Part shown: one piece after another, positions 52,630 through 61,951 of the stretch | Position numbering within the stretch: position 1 is the first letter of the stretch | Layout: each line of letters begins with the position of its first letter | DNA from: Streptomyces adelaidensis | GTDB taxonomy: Bacteria; Actinomycetota; Actinomycetes; Streptomycetales; Streptomycetaceae | Length of the DNA stretch: 64,000 nucleotides | Direction of reading: 5' to 3' | NCBI RefSeq assembly: GCF_016598475.1 | Contig: NZ_JAEMUX010000026.1 | Location: 27,355-91,354, forward strand | Notes under the pieces: model-generated | Told to the model about the DNA's origin: nothing | Seen by the model: the letters and a program-made list of their open reading frames with translations, nothing else | Databases searched by the model: none | Made by a program: the position numbers and the translations under genes

Positions 52630-53955
52630 ATGCCACTCGCCGCTGCCAGACGTGCCGTCCGGGAGTCCGTGTCCGGGCTGCCACGGGAGTTCTGGTGGCT
52701 GTGGACCAGCACGCTCGTCAACCGGCTAGGCGCGTTCGTGGCCACGTACATGGCGCTGTATCTGACGCTGGACCGCGGCTACTCCGCCTCGTACGCCGGG
52801 CTCGTGGCCTCGCTGCACGGGCTCGGCGGTGTCATTTCGTCGCTCGGCGCGGGGGTCATGGCCGACCGGCTCGGGCGGCGGCCCACGCTGCTCGTGGCGC
52901 AGGCCTCGACGGCCGTGTCGGTCGCGCTGCTCGGCTTCGTACAGGACCCGGTCGCCATCGCGGCCGTGGCGTTCCTCGTCGGCGCGACCAGCAACGCCTC
53001 CCGGCCGGCGGTGCAGGCGATGATGGCGGACATCGTGCGGCCGGAGGACCGCGTCCGCGCCTTCTCCTTGAACTACTGGGCCATCAACCTCGGTTTCGCC
53101 GTCTCCTCCATGGCCGCCGGGTTCATCGCCGAGGTCAGTTATCGCGCCGGGTTCCTCATCGAGGCGGGGATGACGATGGCCTGCGCGATCGTCGTCTTCC
53201 TGAAGCTGCCGGAGTCCCGGCCGGAGCGTACGGCGGTGGAGCAGGCCGCCGAGGACGAGGTCGGGCTGGGGACCGTCGTGCGCGACGGGCGGTTCATGGG
53301 CGTCGTCGGGCTGTCCTTCCTCGTGGCGCTGATCTTCCAGCAGGGGTCGGTCGGGCTGCCGGTCGCGATGGGCGAGGCCGGTTTCGCACCTGCGGAGTAC
53401 GGCCTGGCCATCGCCGTCAACGGTGTGCTGATCGTCGCTCTCCAGATCCCCGTCACCCGTTTCATCGAGCACCGCGATCCCGGGCGGCTCCTCGTCATCT
53501 CCTCCGTGCTCGCCGGGTACGGCTTCGGCCTCACCGCCTTCGCCGGGTCGATCGGGGTCTTCGCCCTCACCGTGTGCGTCTGGACCCTCGCCGAGATCAT
53601 CAACGCGCCCACCCAGACCGGCCTCGTCGTCCGCCTCTCCCCGGTGCAGGGGCGCGGGCGCTACCAGGGCATGTACACCATGTCGTGGTCCGTCGCCGCG
53701 CTGGTCGCGCCGCTGATGTCCGGCGTCGTCATCGACCGGTGGGGCGCGGAGTGGCTGTGGGGGTTGTGCGCGGTGGTGGGGACCCTGGCGGGGGTGGGGT
53801 ACTGGGCTTTGATGCGGCGGTTGCCCGAAGAGGAGGAGAAGGAGAAGGAGAAGGAGAACGGCGAGGACATCTCTCCGGGTCCGAGTCCGGCGGACGAGGC
53901 CGTGACGGAGACCGTGGCGGAGGCCGACGCCCGGATGAGGTCAGGGTCGGTCTGA
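52630..53955 (+). CDS. MFS transporter
   Basis: 441 residues, about 12 membrane segments, with the loop 2-3 signature AGVMADRLGRRPTLL and SLNYWAINLGFAVSS. The highly charged C-terminal tail (EEEEKEKEKENGED) is cytoplasmic. Substrate unknown; resembles drug-efflux DHA1 members. GGGGGAG precedes the ATG. Confidence 0.92.
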   Translation: MPLAAARRAVRESVSGLPREFWWLWTSTLVNRLGAFVATYMALYLTLDRGYSASYAGLVASLHGLGGVISSLGAGVMADRLGRRPTLLVAQASTAVSVALLGFVQDPVAIAAVAFLVGATSNASRPAVQAMMADIVRPEDRVRAFSLNYWAINLGFAVSSMAAGFIAEVSYRAGFLIEAGMTMACAIVVFLKLPESRPERTAVEQAAEDEVGLGTVVRDGRFMGVVGLSFLVALIFQQGSVGLPVAMGEAGFAPAEYGLAIAVNGVLIVALQIPVTRFIEHRDPGRLLVISSVLAGYGFGLTAFAGSIGVFALTVCVWTLAEIINAPTQTGLVVRLSPVQGRGRYQGMYTMSWSVAALVAPLMSGVVIDRWGAEWLWGLCAVVGTLAGVGYWALMRRLPEEEEKEKEKENGEDISPGPSPADEAVTETVAEADARMRSGSV

Positions 53956-53961
53956 GGGCGC

Positions 53962-54405
53962 TCAGGGGTGCATCCGCGCCCCCTTCATCACCTTGTCCAC
54001 GGCGTTGCGCGGCCCGTGGACCGCCAGACCCACCAGGTCCAGCTCCGTCGTACGAACCGCCCGTACGGCGGCCCGGTTGTCGCGGTCGTTTCCCGTGGCG
54101 AAGAGATCGGACGTGAAGACCGCTCGTGGAAGGGCCCGGGAGAGGGCGCGGGCGTGGGCGGACTTCAGTAGTTCCTTCGAGCCCTCGAAGACGAGGACCG
54201 GCTGGCGGAACATCGGCAGATACGCCGTGCCGTCGGCGTCCTCGTACGGCTCGCCGATCACCTCGGGCTCGGCGGAGCCCAGGCCGCTGACGAGGAAGGA
54301 GGTGACGTTGAGGCGTTGCCAGGTTTCGAGGTCGTCGCGGAGGAGGACGGCGATCTTGGTGTCGAAGCGGACGGGGGCCTGCCCCACCGGGGTCTCGCTG
54401 TTCAT
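53962..54405 (-). CDS. DUF2000 protein
   Basis: 147 residues, DUF2000 family (FDTKIAVLLRDDLETWQRLN, LPMFRQPVLVFEGS, HGPRNAVDKVMKGA), possibly related to peptidyl-tRNA hydrolase folds. Divergent from an AraC regulator gene that probably controls it. Confidence 0.9.
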   Translation of the reverse strand: MNSETPVGQAPVRFDTKIAVLLRDDLETWQRLNVTSFLVSGLGSAEPEVIGEPYEDADGTAYLPMFRQPVLVFEGSKELLKSAHARALSRALPRAVFTSDLFATGNDRDNRAAVRAVRTTELDLVGLAVHGPRNAVDKVMKGARMHP

Positions 54406-54454
54406 GGGATGAGAATGCCGACCGGCGTACGACCCCGTCTTGTACGTTCTTTGC

Positions 54455-55348
54455 ATGCGCCCTCTGCGGCCGAAGTGCCCTCAGGAGCCCCCTCAACGGC
54501 TCCCTCCACAGTCCCCTCAGCGCGAGGTCTCGGCTTGGCGCCCCCACGTACCCGGCATCGTCGAGGTGTTCCACGCGCACTACACGGAGTACGCGTACCC
54601 GATGCATGTGCATGACGTCTGGACGCTGTTGATCGTCGACGACGGGGCCGTGCGGTACGAGTTGGACCGCCATGAGCACGGGACGCCGCACGACACGGTC
54701 TCGTTGCTGCCGCCGCACGTACCGCACAACGGATCGCCGGTGACGGCGGAGGGCTTCCGTAAGCGGGTGTTGTACCTGGACCCGGCTGCGAGCGCGCTGG
54801 ACGAGAGTCTCATCGGAGCGGCGGTGGACACGCCGGACCTGCGGGATCCCGTACTGCGGCTGCGGGTGGGGCAGTTGCACGCGGCGCTCGCGCGGCAGGG
54901 GGACGAATTGGAGGCCGAGAGCCGGCTCGCGCTCGTCGGGGAGCGGTTGCGGGGGCATCTGCGGCCACGGGCGGCGCGGGGGCCGCGGCCCGACGGTCGT
55001 ACGCTCGCCCATCGGCTGCGGGAGCTGATCGACGAGCGGGTGGCGGACGGGCTGACCCTGGAGGAGGCTGCAGGGGTCGTGCACGCGCATCCCGCGCACC
55101 TCGTACGGGCGTTCGGGGCGGCTTTCGGGATCGCGCCGCACCAGTATTTGATGTCACGGCGGGTGGGGCTGGCCAGGCGGTTGTTGCTGGAGGGGCTGCG
55201 GCCGGGGGAAGTGGCGGTGGCGGCCGGGTTCTACGACCAGGCGCATCTGACGCGGCATTTCCGGCGGTGGGTGGGGACTACTCCGGGGCGCTATCAGGGT
55301 GGTCCGCGCCCCCTGGAGGATCGGTCCGTTCGCGTGTCAGGTGGCTGA
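54455..55348 (+). CDS. AraC-family transcription regulator
   Basis: 297 residues: N-terminal cupin sensor (MHVHDVWTLLIVDDGAVRYE, LLPPHVPHNGSPV) and C-terminal double helix-turn-helix (LTLEEAAGVVHAHPAHLVRAF, EVAVAAGFYDQAHLTRHFRR). TACGTT lies 6 nt before ATG 54455 (leaderless). The divergent DUF2000 gene is the likely target. Its last 71 nt overlap the convergent YbjN gene. Confidence 0.92.
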   Translation: MRPLRPKCPQEPPQRLPPQSPQREVSAWRPHVPGIVEVFHAHYTEYAYPMHVHDVWTLLIVDDGAVRYELDRHEHGTPHDTVSLLPPHVPHNGSPVTAEGFRKRVLYLDPAASALDESLIGAAVDTPDLRDPVLRLRVGQLHAALARQGDELEAESRLALVGERLRGHLRPRAARGPRPDGRTLAHRLRELIDERVADGLTLEEAAGVVHAHPAHLVRAFGAAFGIAPHQYLMSRRVGLARRLLLEGLRPGEVAVAAGFYDQAHLTRHFRRWVGTTPGRYQGGPRPLEDRSVRVSGG

Positions 55349-55808
55349 ACGCGTCCAGGTTGCGGGTCGATTCACCGCGGGACACGCGCCAGGCGTACTC
55401 CTTGCGGATCGCGGAGGCGAAGCCCAGTTCGAGAAGGGTGTTGAAGGCGCCGTCCGCCGCTTCGAGGACCTGGCCGAGGATGCCGTCGATCCCGTCGGCG
55501 GTGACGGCGGACAGCGGCAGGCGGGCCGTGACGTAGACGTCGCCGAGCCGGTCGACGGCGTAACTCACGGCGTACAGCTTGAGGTTGCGCTCCAGGAGCC
55601 AGCGGTGGACGCCCGCCTCGTTCTCGTCGGGGTGGCGGATCACGAAGGCGTTGAGGGAGAGGGAGTGCTTGCCGACGAGGAGGGAGACGGTCGTCGAGAG
55701 CTTGCGGGTGCCGGGGAGTTTCACGACGTAGTTGCCGGGTCCCGGGCTCTCCCACTCCAGCTCGGCCTCGTTGAGGACCTGCTCGATGATCGATGCCGCG
55801 TCAGCCAT
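55278..55808 (-). CDS. YbjN-domain protein
   Basis: 176 residues starting MADAASIIEQVLNEAELEWE; YbjN/DUF1790 type-III-chaperone-like fold (YVVKLPGTRKLSTTVSLLVG, HRWLLERNLKLYAVSYAVD). Function unknown in actinobacteria; its position beside mshA is conserved as I recall. TACCCT lies 6 nt before the ATG (leaderless). Confidence 0.92.
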   Translation of the reverse strand: MADAASIIEQVLNEAELEWESPGPGNYVVKLPGTRKLSTTVSLLVGKHSLSLNAFVIRHPDENEAGVHRWLLERNLKLYAVSYAVDRLGDVYVTARLPLSAVTADGIDGILGQVLEAADGAFNTLLELGFASAIRKEYAWRVSRGESTRNLDAFSHLTRERTDPPGGADHPDSAPE

Positions 55809-55884
55809 GGGGCGAGGGTACCCGGCGGTGGCCGGGCGTCGGCCGTGCAGCAGTCGCGGAGGGGCAGGTGGCGGTGGTCGCGCG

Positions 55885-57225
55885 TCAGACCCGGTGCGCG
55901 CGGGTCAGGTGGCGGCGGTAGTCGTGCGTGGCCGCCGTGTACACGTCCGCGGTGGCGGCGGCGGCCGTGTCCCAGCCGAAGGACTCGGCGTGGCGGGCGG
56001 CGGCCGCGCCCATACGGCCGGTGAGCTCGGGGGCGTCGGCGAAATCGCGCAGCACGCGCGCGTACGCGACGGGATCGTGGCCCTCGACCAGGAAGCCCGT
56101 GTGCCCGTCCCGCACGGCGACCGGGAGGCCGCCGACGGAGGCCGCCAGCACCGGCGTACCGGCCGCCTGCGCCTCGATGGCGACGAGCCCGAACGACTCG
56201 CTGTACGACGGCATGACCAGCACGGACGCCGCCCGGAACCAGTCCGCGAGCTGCTCCTGCCCTACGGGCGGGCGGAAGCGTACGACGTCGGCGATGCCCA
56301 GCCGCGCGGCCAGCTTCTGCAAACCCTCCGGCTTGGCGAGGCCGCTGCCGCTCGGCCCGCCGACGACCGGGACGACGATCCGCGACCGAAGCTCGGGGCG
56401 TTCGTCGAGGAGGACGGCGACGGCCCGGAGCAGTACGTCGGGGGCCTTGAGGGGCTGGATGCGGCCGGCGAAGAGGGGGATCAGGGCGTCCTGGGGCAGA
56501 CCGAGACGCGCCCTGGCCGCCGCACGGCCGTCGGCGGGGCGGAAGCGGTCGAGGTTCACGCCGGGGTGGACGACAGCGACCTTGCTCCGGTCGGCCTCGT
56601 AGTGGCGTACGAGTTCGTCGGCCTCCTCGGCCGTGTTGGCTATGAGGCGGTCGGCGGCGCGGACGATCTGGGTCTCGCCGATGACGCGGGCGGCCGGCTC
56701 GGGGGTGTCGTCGGCGGCGAGGGCGGCGTTCTTGACCTTCGCCATGGTGTGCATGGCGTGCACCAGGGGGACGCCCCAGCGTTCGGCGGCCAGCCAGCCG
56801 ACGTGGCCGGAGAGCCAGTAGTGCGAGTGGACGAGGTCGTAGTGGCCGGGGCGATGGCCCGCCCACGCCTGCATCACGCCGTGCGTGAAGGCGCACAGCT
56901 GCGCCGGGAGCTCCTCCTTCGCCAGGCCCTCGTACGGGCCCGCGTCGACGTGCCGGACGAGGACACCGGGAGCCAGTTCGACCGTCGGGGGCAGTGCGCC
57001 GGTCGTCGCCCGGGTGAAGATCTCCACCTCGATGCCCTGTGCGGCCAGGCGCTGCGCCAGCTCCACGATGTATACGTTCATCCCGCCCGCGTCGCCCGTG
57101 CCGGGCTGGTGCAGCGGTGAGGTGTGTACGGACAGCATCGCGACGCGCCGCGGCTTCCGGTACAACCTCAGCCGCGCCGCGGCGGCCGGGGAGCGGCGCC
57201 CGAGCCTGCCGATGTAGTGGCTCAC
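55885..57225 (-). CDS. mshA: D-inositol-3-phosphate glycosyltransferase (mycothiol synthesis)
   Basis: 446 residues, GT4. First step of mycothiol: transfers GlcNAc from UDP-GlcNAc to 1L-myo-inositol 1-phosphate. Motifs: SVHTSPLHQPGTGDAGGMNVY, HSHYWLSGHVGWL, GVNLDRFRP, FAGRIQPLKAPDVLLRA and acceptor-site SYSESFGLVAIEAQA. GTG 57225 has AGGAGG 8 nt upstream, better than the upstream ATG 57267. Confidence 0.96.
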   Translation of the reverse strand: MSHYIGRLGRRSPAAAARLRLYRKPRRVAMLSVHTSPLHQPGTGDAGGMNVYIVELAQRLAAQGIEVEIFTRATTGALPPTVELAPGVLVRHVDAGPYEGLAKEELPAQLCAFTHGVMQAWAGHRPGHYDLVHSHYWLSGHVGWLAAERWGVPLVHAMHTMAKVKNAALAADDTPEPAARVIGETQIVRAADRLIANTAEEADELVRHYEADRSKVAVVHPGVNLDRFRPADGRAAARARLGLPQDALIPLFAGRIQPLKAPDVLLRAVAVLLDERPELRSRIVVPVVGGPSGSGLAKPEGLQKLAARLGIADVVRFRPPVGQEQLADWFRAASVLVMPSYSESFGLVAIEAQAAGTPVLAASVGGLPVAVRDGHTGFLVEGHDPVAYARVLRDFADAPELTGRMGAAAARHAESFGWDTAAAATADVYTAATHDYRRHLTRAHRV

Positions 57226-57472
57226 CTGGCGTTCCTCCTTGCTCCGGACATGCCGTTCGGAGGGCATACGGGACCCTCTGAAGAGGGCAAACGCCGGAGG
57301 AAGTCATTCCATTTCCTCTTTGCAGAATTATTACCGAGAATCGGTCAACCGTTCGAGACATGTGGGGGTTGGGGGCCCGGGAGAGGGCCGGGGAGGGAGA
57401 AGCGGAGGCAGGCTGGGCAGGGCTGGCTGGGCCGGGCTGGGCACAACCCTCCGCCCGCATACCCTCGACCTC

Positions 57473-58294
57473 ATGGCCCCCCATCCCATCGGCACCGTGA
57501 CGCGCGGCACCACCAACCCCAACCGCCTCCGCCGCATGGACCGCTGGATCGCCGCCACCCACGGCGCCCAACTCCGCCGTGCGACCACTCCCCTCGCCGT
57601 GGACCTCGGTTACGGGGCCGCCCCCTGGACGGCGGTCGAACTGCTGCGACGCCTCCGCACCGCCGCGCCCCGCACCCAGGTGGTCGGCGTGGAGATCGAC
57701 CCGGCCAGGGTCGCCGCCGCGAAGCCGTACGAGCGCGAGGGGCTGACCTTCCGGCACGGCGGCTTCGAGGTGGCCGTACCGGGCCGCCCGACCCTCATCC
57801 GGGCGGCGAACGTACTGCGCCAGTACGACGAGGAGGAGGTCGCCGCGGTCTGGGAGCGGCTGTGCTCCCGACTCGAACCGGCCGCGCCCCACACCACCGG
57901 GGGTCTGCTCCACACCACCGGGGGTCTGCTCGTGGAGGGCACCTGCGACGAGATCGGCCGGCGCCATGTCTGGGTGGCCCTCGGCCCGGAGGGCCCCCGC
58001 ACGATCACCTTCGCCACCCGCCTCGGCTCCCTGGACCGCCCCTCCGACCTCGCCGAACGCCTCCCGAAGGCCCTCATCCACCGCAACGTCCCCGGCGAAC
58101 CGGTGCACGCCTTCCTCCGCGACTTCGACCGCGCCTGGGCCGCCGCGTCCCCGTACGCCTCGTACGGCGCGCGGCAGCGCTGGATCCGCACGGTCCGCGC
58201 GCTGAGCGCCGACTGGCCCGTACGGGACGGGGTGCCGCGGTGGCGGCAGGGCGAAGTGACGGTGGCGTGGCAGGCATTGGCGCCACGGGGGTGA
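57473..58294 (+). CDS. SAM-dependent class I methyltransferase
   Basis: 273 residues. SAM motif AVDLGYGAAPWTAVELLRR, then VVGVEIDPARV and ANVLRQYDEEEV. Substrate unknown. TACCCT lies 7 nt before ATG 57473 (leaderless). Residues HTTGGLL are repeated in tandem by a 21-bp duplication at about 57892-57933. Confidence 0.9.
   Translation: MAPHPIGTVTRGTTNPNRLRRMDRWIAATHGAQLRRATTPLAVDLGYGAAPWTAVELLRRLRTAAPRTQVVGVEIDPARVAAAKPYEREGLTFRHGGFEVAVPGRPTLIRAANVLRQYDEEEVAAVWERLCSRLEPAAPHTTGGLLHTTGGLLVEGTCDEIGRRHVWVALGPEGPRTITFATRLGSLDRPSDLAERLPKALIHRNVPGEPVHAFLRDFDRAWAAASPYASYGARQRWIRTVRALSADWPVRDGVPRWRQGEVTVAWQALAPRG
57892..57933 (+). repeat. In-frame 21-bp duplication in the methyltransferase gene
   Basis: cacaccaccgggggtctgct plus c occurs twice in succession, adding one HTTGGLL unit. 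Confidence 0.85.
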
Positions 58295-58551
58295 GTCCCG
58301 GTGCGAAACCGGCCCGGGTACGGGGCTGGTGACGCAAAGTGATTTTCCCGTGACGCAGGGGAACGATCCCCCGGGGCCGTTCGTCACACAGACGAGGACC
58401 GTGTCATGCAGGTGGGAGCAGGGGGAAGGGAGAGGAAGGGAGTTCTTGCCCGCCTCTGTCGCATCGCGCGGCGCCATGACACGATCACCCGGGCGCCGAG
58501 ATGTTACTGACGGTTAATCAGTTCTGGTCTGTTGGGTTGGGGGCAAGAGGT

Positions 58552-59649
58552 ATGGGAGCCGGCAAGCGGAACCTGACCATGGCGGCCATGGCCGTGGTCT
58601 GCGCGATGGCCGTACTCGGAGGACCGGCCACCGCGTACGCGAGCCAGACGAAACCGACCGAGCCGACCCCGAGCCCGAGCCCGACGCCCTCCCCTTCGAA
58701 CACTCCCGTGTCGAACGAGGAGTTGGAGGCCGTACGCCAGCAGTTGGAGGGCCTCTACCACGACGCGGCGGTCGCCACGGACGAGTACAACGCGGCCGAG
58801 GAGAAGGCCGACAAACAGTCCGCCGAGATCGTGGATCTGGCGCACGAGATCGTCAAGGGCCAGGAGAAGCTGGACGAGTTGCAGGACCTCATCGGTGCGG
58901 CGGCCCGCGCCCAGTACCGCGGCGGCGGCCTCCCGCCCGAGGTGCAGCTGTGGCTGAGCGAGAACCCCCAGGAGTTCCTGGAGGGCACGGACCGCCTGCG
59001 TCAGGGGCAGCTCGCCACCAAGGGTCTGCTCGCAGAAATGAACCAGACCCAGGACGACTTGGAGCAGTACTCCAGCGACGCCTCCGACCGCTGGGAAAAG
59101 CTGGAGGCCAACCGCAAGGCCAAGGAGAAGGCCAAGAAGAAGATCAAGAAGCAGATCTCCGCCGCCGAGGAGGTCGAGGCCCAGCTGGAGGACGACGAGC
59201 GGGAGCGGCTCGCCCAGTTGGAAGAGGACGCCGCACAGGAGTCACAGGCCGCCTGGCTCGACTCCGGCATACTCGACGAGATCAACGGCAAGGCGTCCGA
59301 GCAGGGCAAGAAGGCCGTGAAGTTCGCGACGGACCAGATAGGAAAGCCGTACGAATGGGGCGCCGAGGGCCCCAAGACCTACGACTGCTCCGGCCTCACC
59401 AGCCAGGCCTGGGCCGCCGCCGGCCTGACCATCCCCCGCACCTCCCAGGAACAGTGGAAGCAGCTCAAGCGCATCGACGTCCAGGACATGCGCCCCGGCG
59501 ACCTCATCATCTACAACTCCGACGCCAGCCATGTCGCGATGTACATAGGCGCAGGCTCGATCATCCACGCGCCCCGGCCCGGGCGGACGGTCACGATCGC
59601 GGGGGCGGGGACTATGCAGATCCTGGCGGTTGTACGGCCGGATGCGTGA
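58552..59649 (+). CDS. Secreted NlpC/P60 peptidoglycan hydrolase
   Basis: 365 residues: signal peptide (MAAMAVVCAMAVLGGPATAYA), Pro/Ser/Thr linker, a long coiled coil (about residues 55-245) and a C-terminal NlpC/P60 endopeptidase with catalytic Cys in YDCSGLTSQAW and His in SHVAMYIG, plus IIHAPRPG. It cuts peptide stems in the wall, like RipA-type enzymes. ATG 58552 puts the signal peptide first; ATG 58501 adds 17 residues including a rare TTA codon. Confidence 0.9.
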   Translation: MGAGKRNLTMAAMAVVCAMAVLGGPATAYASQTKPTEPTPSPSPTPSPSNTPVSNEELEAVRQQLEGLYHDAAVATDEYNAAEEKADKQSAEIVDLAHEIVKGQEKLDELQDLIGAAARAQYRGGGLPPEVQLWLSENPQEFLEGTDRLRQGQLATKGLLAEMNQTQDDLEQYSSDASDRWEKLEANRKAKEKAKKKIKKQISAAEEVEAQLEDDERERLAQLEEDAAQESQAAWLDSGILDEINGKASEQGKKAVKFATDQIGKPYEWGAEGPKTYDCSGLTSQAWAAAGLTIPRTSQEQWKQLKRIDVQDMRPGDLIIYNSDASHVAMYIGAGSIIHAPRPGRTVTIAGAGTMQILAVVRPDA

Positions 59650-59755
59650 GGTGGGTCGGGCGCTGTGAGGTAGGCAGCGGGGGCGAGGAAATCTGGCGGG
59701 GCCAGGGGGACGCAGCACCCTGGCGGGGGTCCAGGGGGCGCAGCGCCCCTGGCGG

Positions 59756-59950
59756 GGTCCGGGGCGGAGCCCCGTGAGGGGCCCTCCCGCGAAGGCCAGA
59801 GGACGCAGCACCCCTGGCGAGGTCCGGGGCGGAGCCCCATGAGGGGACCTCCCACGAGAGCCAAGGGACGCCAAGCCCCTGGCCGGGCCCGGGGCGGAGC
59901 CCCATGAAGGGCCCTCCCGCGAAGGCCAGAGGACGCAGCACCCGGCGGGA
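59756..59950. repeat. Three tandem 65-bp repeats
   Basis: Units starting ggtccggggcggagcccc at 59756, 59821 and 59886 (ggcccggg... in the third), each about 85-90 percent alike and containing an internal ccggggcggagccccg hairpin. Confidence 0.85.
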
Positions 59951-59958
59951 ACGCAGCG

Positions 59959-60012
59959 GGGTCGAAGGGGCGCAGCCCCTGGGGATGGGACGGGTGGGGG
60001 CGGCGGGGGCGA
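59959..60012. repeat. Intergenic repeat R2, copy 2
   Basis: Matches 27541-27595 except for one missing G. Confidence 0.85.
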
Positions 60013-60070
60013 GCACCTCCCGGGTCAGCCGACCGACCACGGCAACCAGCCCCCAGCCGCTCCTGCCGCC

Positions 60071-60114
60071 AGCCCCAGCCCCAGCCCCAGCCCCAGCCCC
60101 AGCCCCAGCCCCAG
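60071..60114. repeat. 6-bp tandem repeat agcccc
   Basis: About seven exact copies in a row. Confidence 0.9.
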
Positions 60115-60396
60115 CGAATCCTCCTGCCACCCCGCCCACCCCCGTGACCCACCCCACGTGACTCTCACCACCTTCCCCGCCTCGGCTCAACCCCACCCGC
60201 GTGACATTCGTCATCCCAGGTGAAAGCACCGCCATGTCCAAGTGCGTTCCAGGATGCGGCATATGACGGTGGCCGATTGCCGCCCGGCACCCCGCCAACC
60301 ATTCCGTTGCGGCGGCGCCTGACGCTATGGTCCCCGTCGGTGGGTCGAGGTCCCTCGCCCCACCGTGCCCTCGGGGGGAGGGAAGGAACCAAGTCG

Positions 60397-61866
60397 ATGC
60401 CCGTACCCGTACCGCGGCAGAGAGCGACCCCGGCCGCGGAGAGTGGTCAGGCGCACGCCGTGTCCGCGCCCAGCGGCCCATCCGGAGAGGGGGCGGCCAT
60501 GAACGCCTCGGCCCTGGCCCCTGCAGACAACTCCACAGACCCGCCCGGCGCCACCGGTACCGGTACCGGCTCCACCAACCTCACGGTCCTCCTGATCGAG
60601 GACGACCCGGCGGGCTCCCTCAACGTGCCCGGGCTGCTCGACTCCACGGGCAAGCCGATCCGCGTCCGCACCGCCCGCAACCTCACCGAGGCCCAGCGGC
60701 TGCTGACCGACGACGTCAACTGCATCCTCCTGGACCTGGCCCTGCCGGCCCCGACCCGCCCCACGGACTCGGGCCCCGGCACGGCCCCCGGCTCCGGAAC
60801 AACCACAGGCGCAGCCCCCAGCACAAGCCCCAACCCGGACACCGGCACCACCAGCACAGGCCCCGGCCCCGTCCCCCCCGATGAACTCTCCGTCCTCAAA
60901 CACGTCCTACAGTTGGCCCCCCGCCACGCCGTACTCGCCCTCACCGACTCCGGCGACGCAGAACGCGGCACGGAGGCGGTCCGGGTCGGCGCACAGGACT
61001 ACCTGTTCCGGGACGAACTGGACGGCCGCCTCCTGAGCCGAGCGATCCGCTACGCGGTGGAGCGGAAGCGGTCGGACACGGCCGAGCGCCGGCTCACCGA
61101 ATCCAAGCTGCGCGCCCAGGAGAACGCCCGCCTGGAACGCGGCCTGCTGCCCACCCCCCTGCTGGAGGGCTCGTCCCTGCGGTTCGCCGCCCGCTACCGC
61201 CCGGGCCGTTCCCGTGCCCTGCTCGGCGGCGACTTCTACGACACCGTCCGCACCCCCGACGGCACCGTGCACGTCATGATCGGCGACGTCTGCGGGCACG
61301 GCCCCGACGAGGCGGCGCTCGGCGTGGAGCTGCGGATCGCCTGGCGGGCGCTGACGTTCGCGGGGCTGTGCGGCGACGAACTGCTCTCGACACTGCAACG
61401 CGTCCTGGAGCACGAGCGCGAGAACGACGAGATCTTCGCGACGCTCTGCACCGTCGACATCGCCCCCGACGGCCGCCGCGCGGGCCTCTGCCTCGCCGGC
61501 CACCCGTCCCCGCTGATCGTCCGCCACGGCCACGGCCGTACCACCGCGCCGGCCGAGCTGCTGCCGTACGACAACGGCGGCCCCGCCCTCGGCCTGCTCC
61601 CGAACGCCCGCTGGCCGCGCACCCAGATCGAACTGGGCGCCGCCTGGAGTCTGATGCTCTACACCGACGGCCTGATAGAGGGCCGGATCGGCGAGGGCAA
61701 GGAGCGGCTGGGCCAGGACGGCATGGTGGAGATGGTCCGCCGCCAGCTGGCCGAAGGCCTGCGCGGCGAGGACCTGCTGCGCGCCGCCGTGAACGAGGTC
61801 CGCGACCTCAACGGCGGCGAACTGACCGACGACGTGGCGGTACTCCTACTGGACCGCGACAACTGA
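60397..61866 (+). CDS. Receiver-PP2C (RsbU/SpoIIE-type) serine phosphatase
   Basis: 489 residues. Receiver-like domain (VLLIEDDPAGS, phospho-Asp in CILLDLALP, LALTDSG) interrupted after the phospho-Asp loop by about 45 Pro/Ser/Thr/Gly residues, then a coiled linker and a PP2C-SpoIIE phosphatase with LLGGDFYDTVR, GDVCGHGPDEAALG and LTDDVAVLLLDRD. Such enzymes control anti-sigma antagonists. ATG 60397 with AAGGAA upstream. Confidence 0.92.
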   Translation: MPVPVPRQRATPAAESGQAHAVSAPSGPSGEGAAMNASALAPADNSTDPPGATGTGTGSTNLTVLLIEDDPAGSLNVPGLLDSTGKPIRVRTARNLTEAQRLLTDDVNCILLDLALPAPTRPTDSGPGTAPGSGTTTGAAPSTSPNPDTGTTSTGPGPVPPDELSVLKHVLQLAPRHAVLALTDSGDAERGTEAVRVGAQDYLFRDELDGRLLSRAIRYAVERKRSDTAERRLTESKLRAQENARLERGLLPTPLLEGSSLRFAARYRPGRSRALLGGDFYDTVRTPDGTVHVMIGDVCGHGPDEAALGVELRIAWRALTFAGLCGDELLSTLQRVLEHERENDEIFATLCTVDIAPDGRRAGLCLAGHPSPLIVRHGHGRTTAPAELLPYDNGGPALGLLPNARWPRTQIELGAAWSLMLYTDGLIEGRIGEGKERLGQDGMVEMVRRQLAEGLRGEDLLRAAVNEVRDLNGGELTDDVAVLLLDRDN

Positions 61867-61951
61867 CGAAGGCCGAGGCACACCAGGGGGCGAGGCCGAC
61901 GCCCCTTCGGTTTCCCCGGTCCTCCGGTCCACCACGCCGTTATACGGCGGT

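Larger units (their letters stand above)
59650..60396. other. Repeat-filled intergenic region
   Basis: 747 nt without genes, composed of the 65-bp triplicate (59756-59950), R2 copy 2 (59959-60012), an agcccc array (60071-60114) and then the promoter region of the PP2C gene. Confidence 0.75.

Noticed and set aside
58295..58551. Possible c-di-AMP (ydaO) riboswitch before the NlpC/P60 gene
   Set aside because: Such switches precede wall-hydrolase genes in Streptomyces, but the conserved ydaO sequence blocks are not visible; only a 9-bp inverted repeat (58400/58475) was seen.
58501..58551. Upstream ATG of the NlpC/P60 gene
   Set aside because: Adds 17 residues before the signal peptide, contains a rare TTA codon and lacks a ribosome site.
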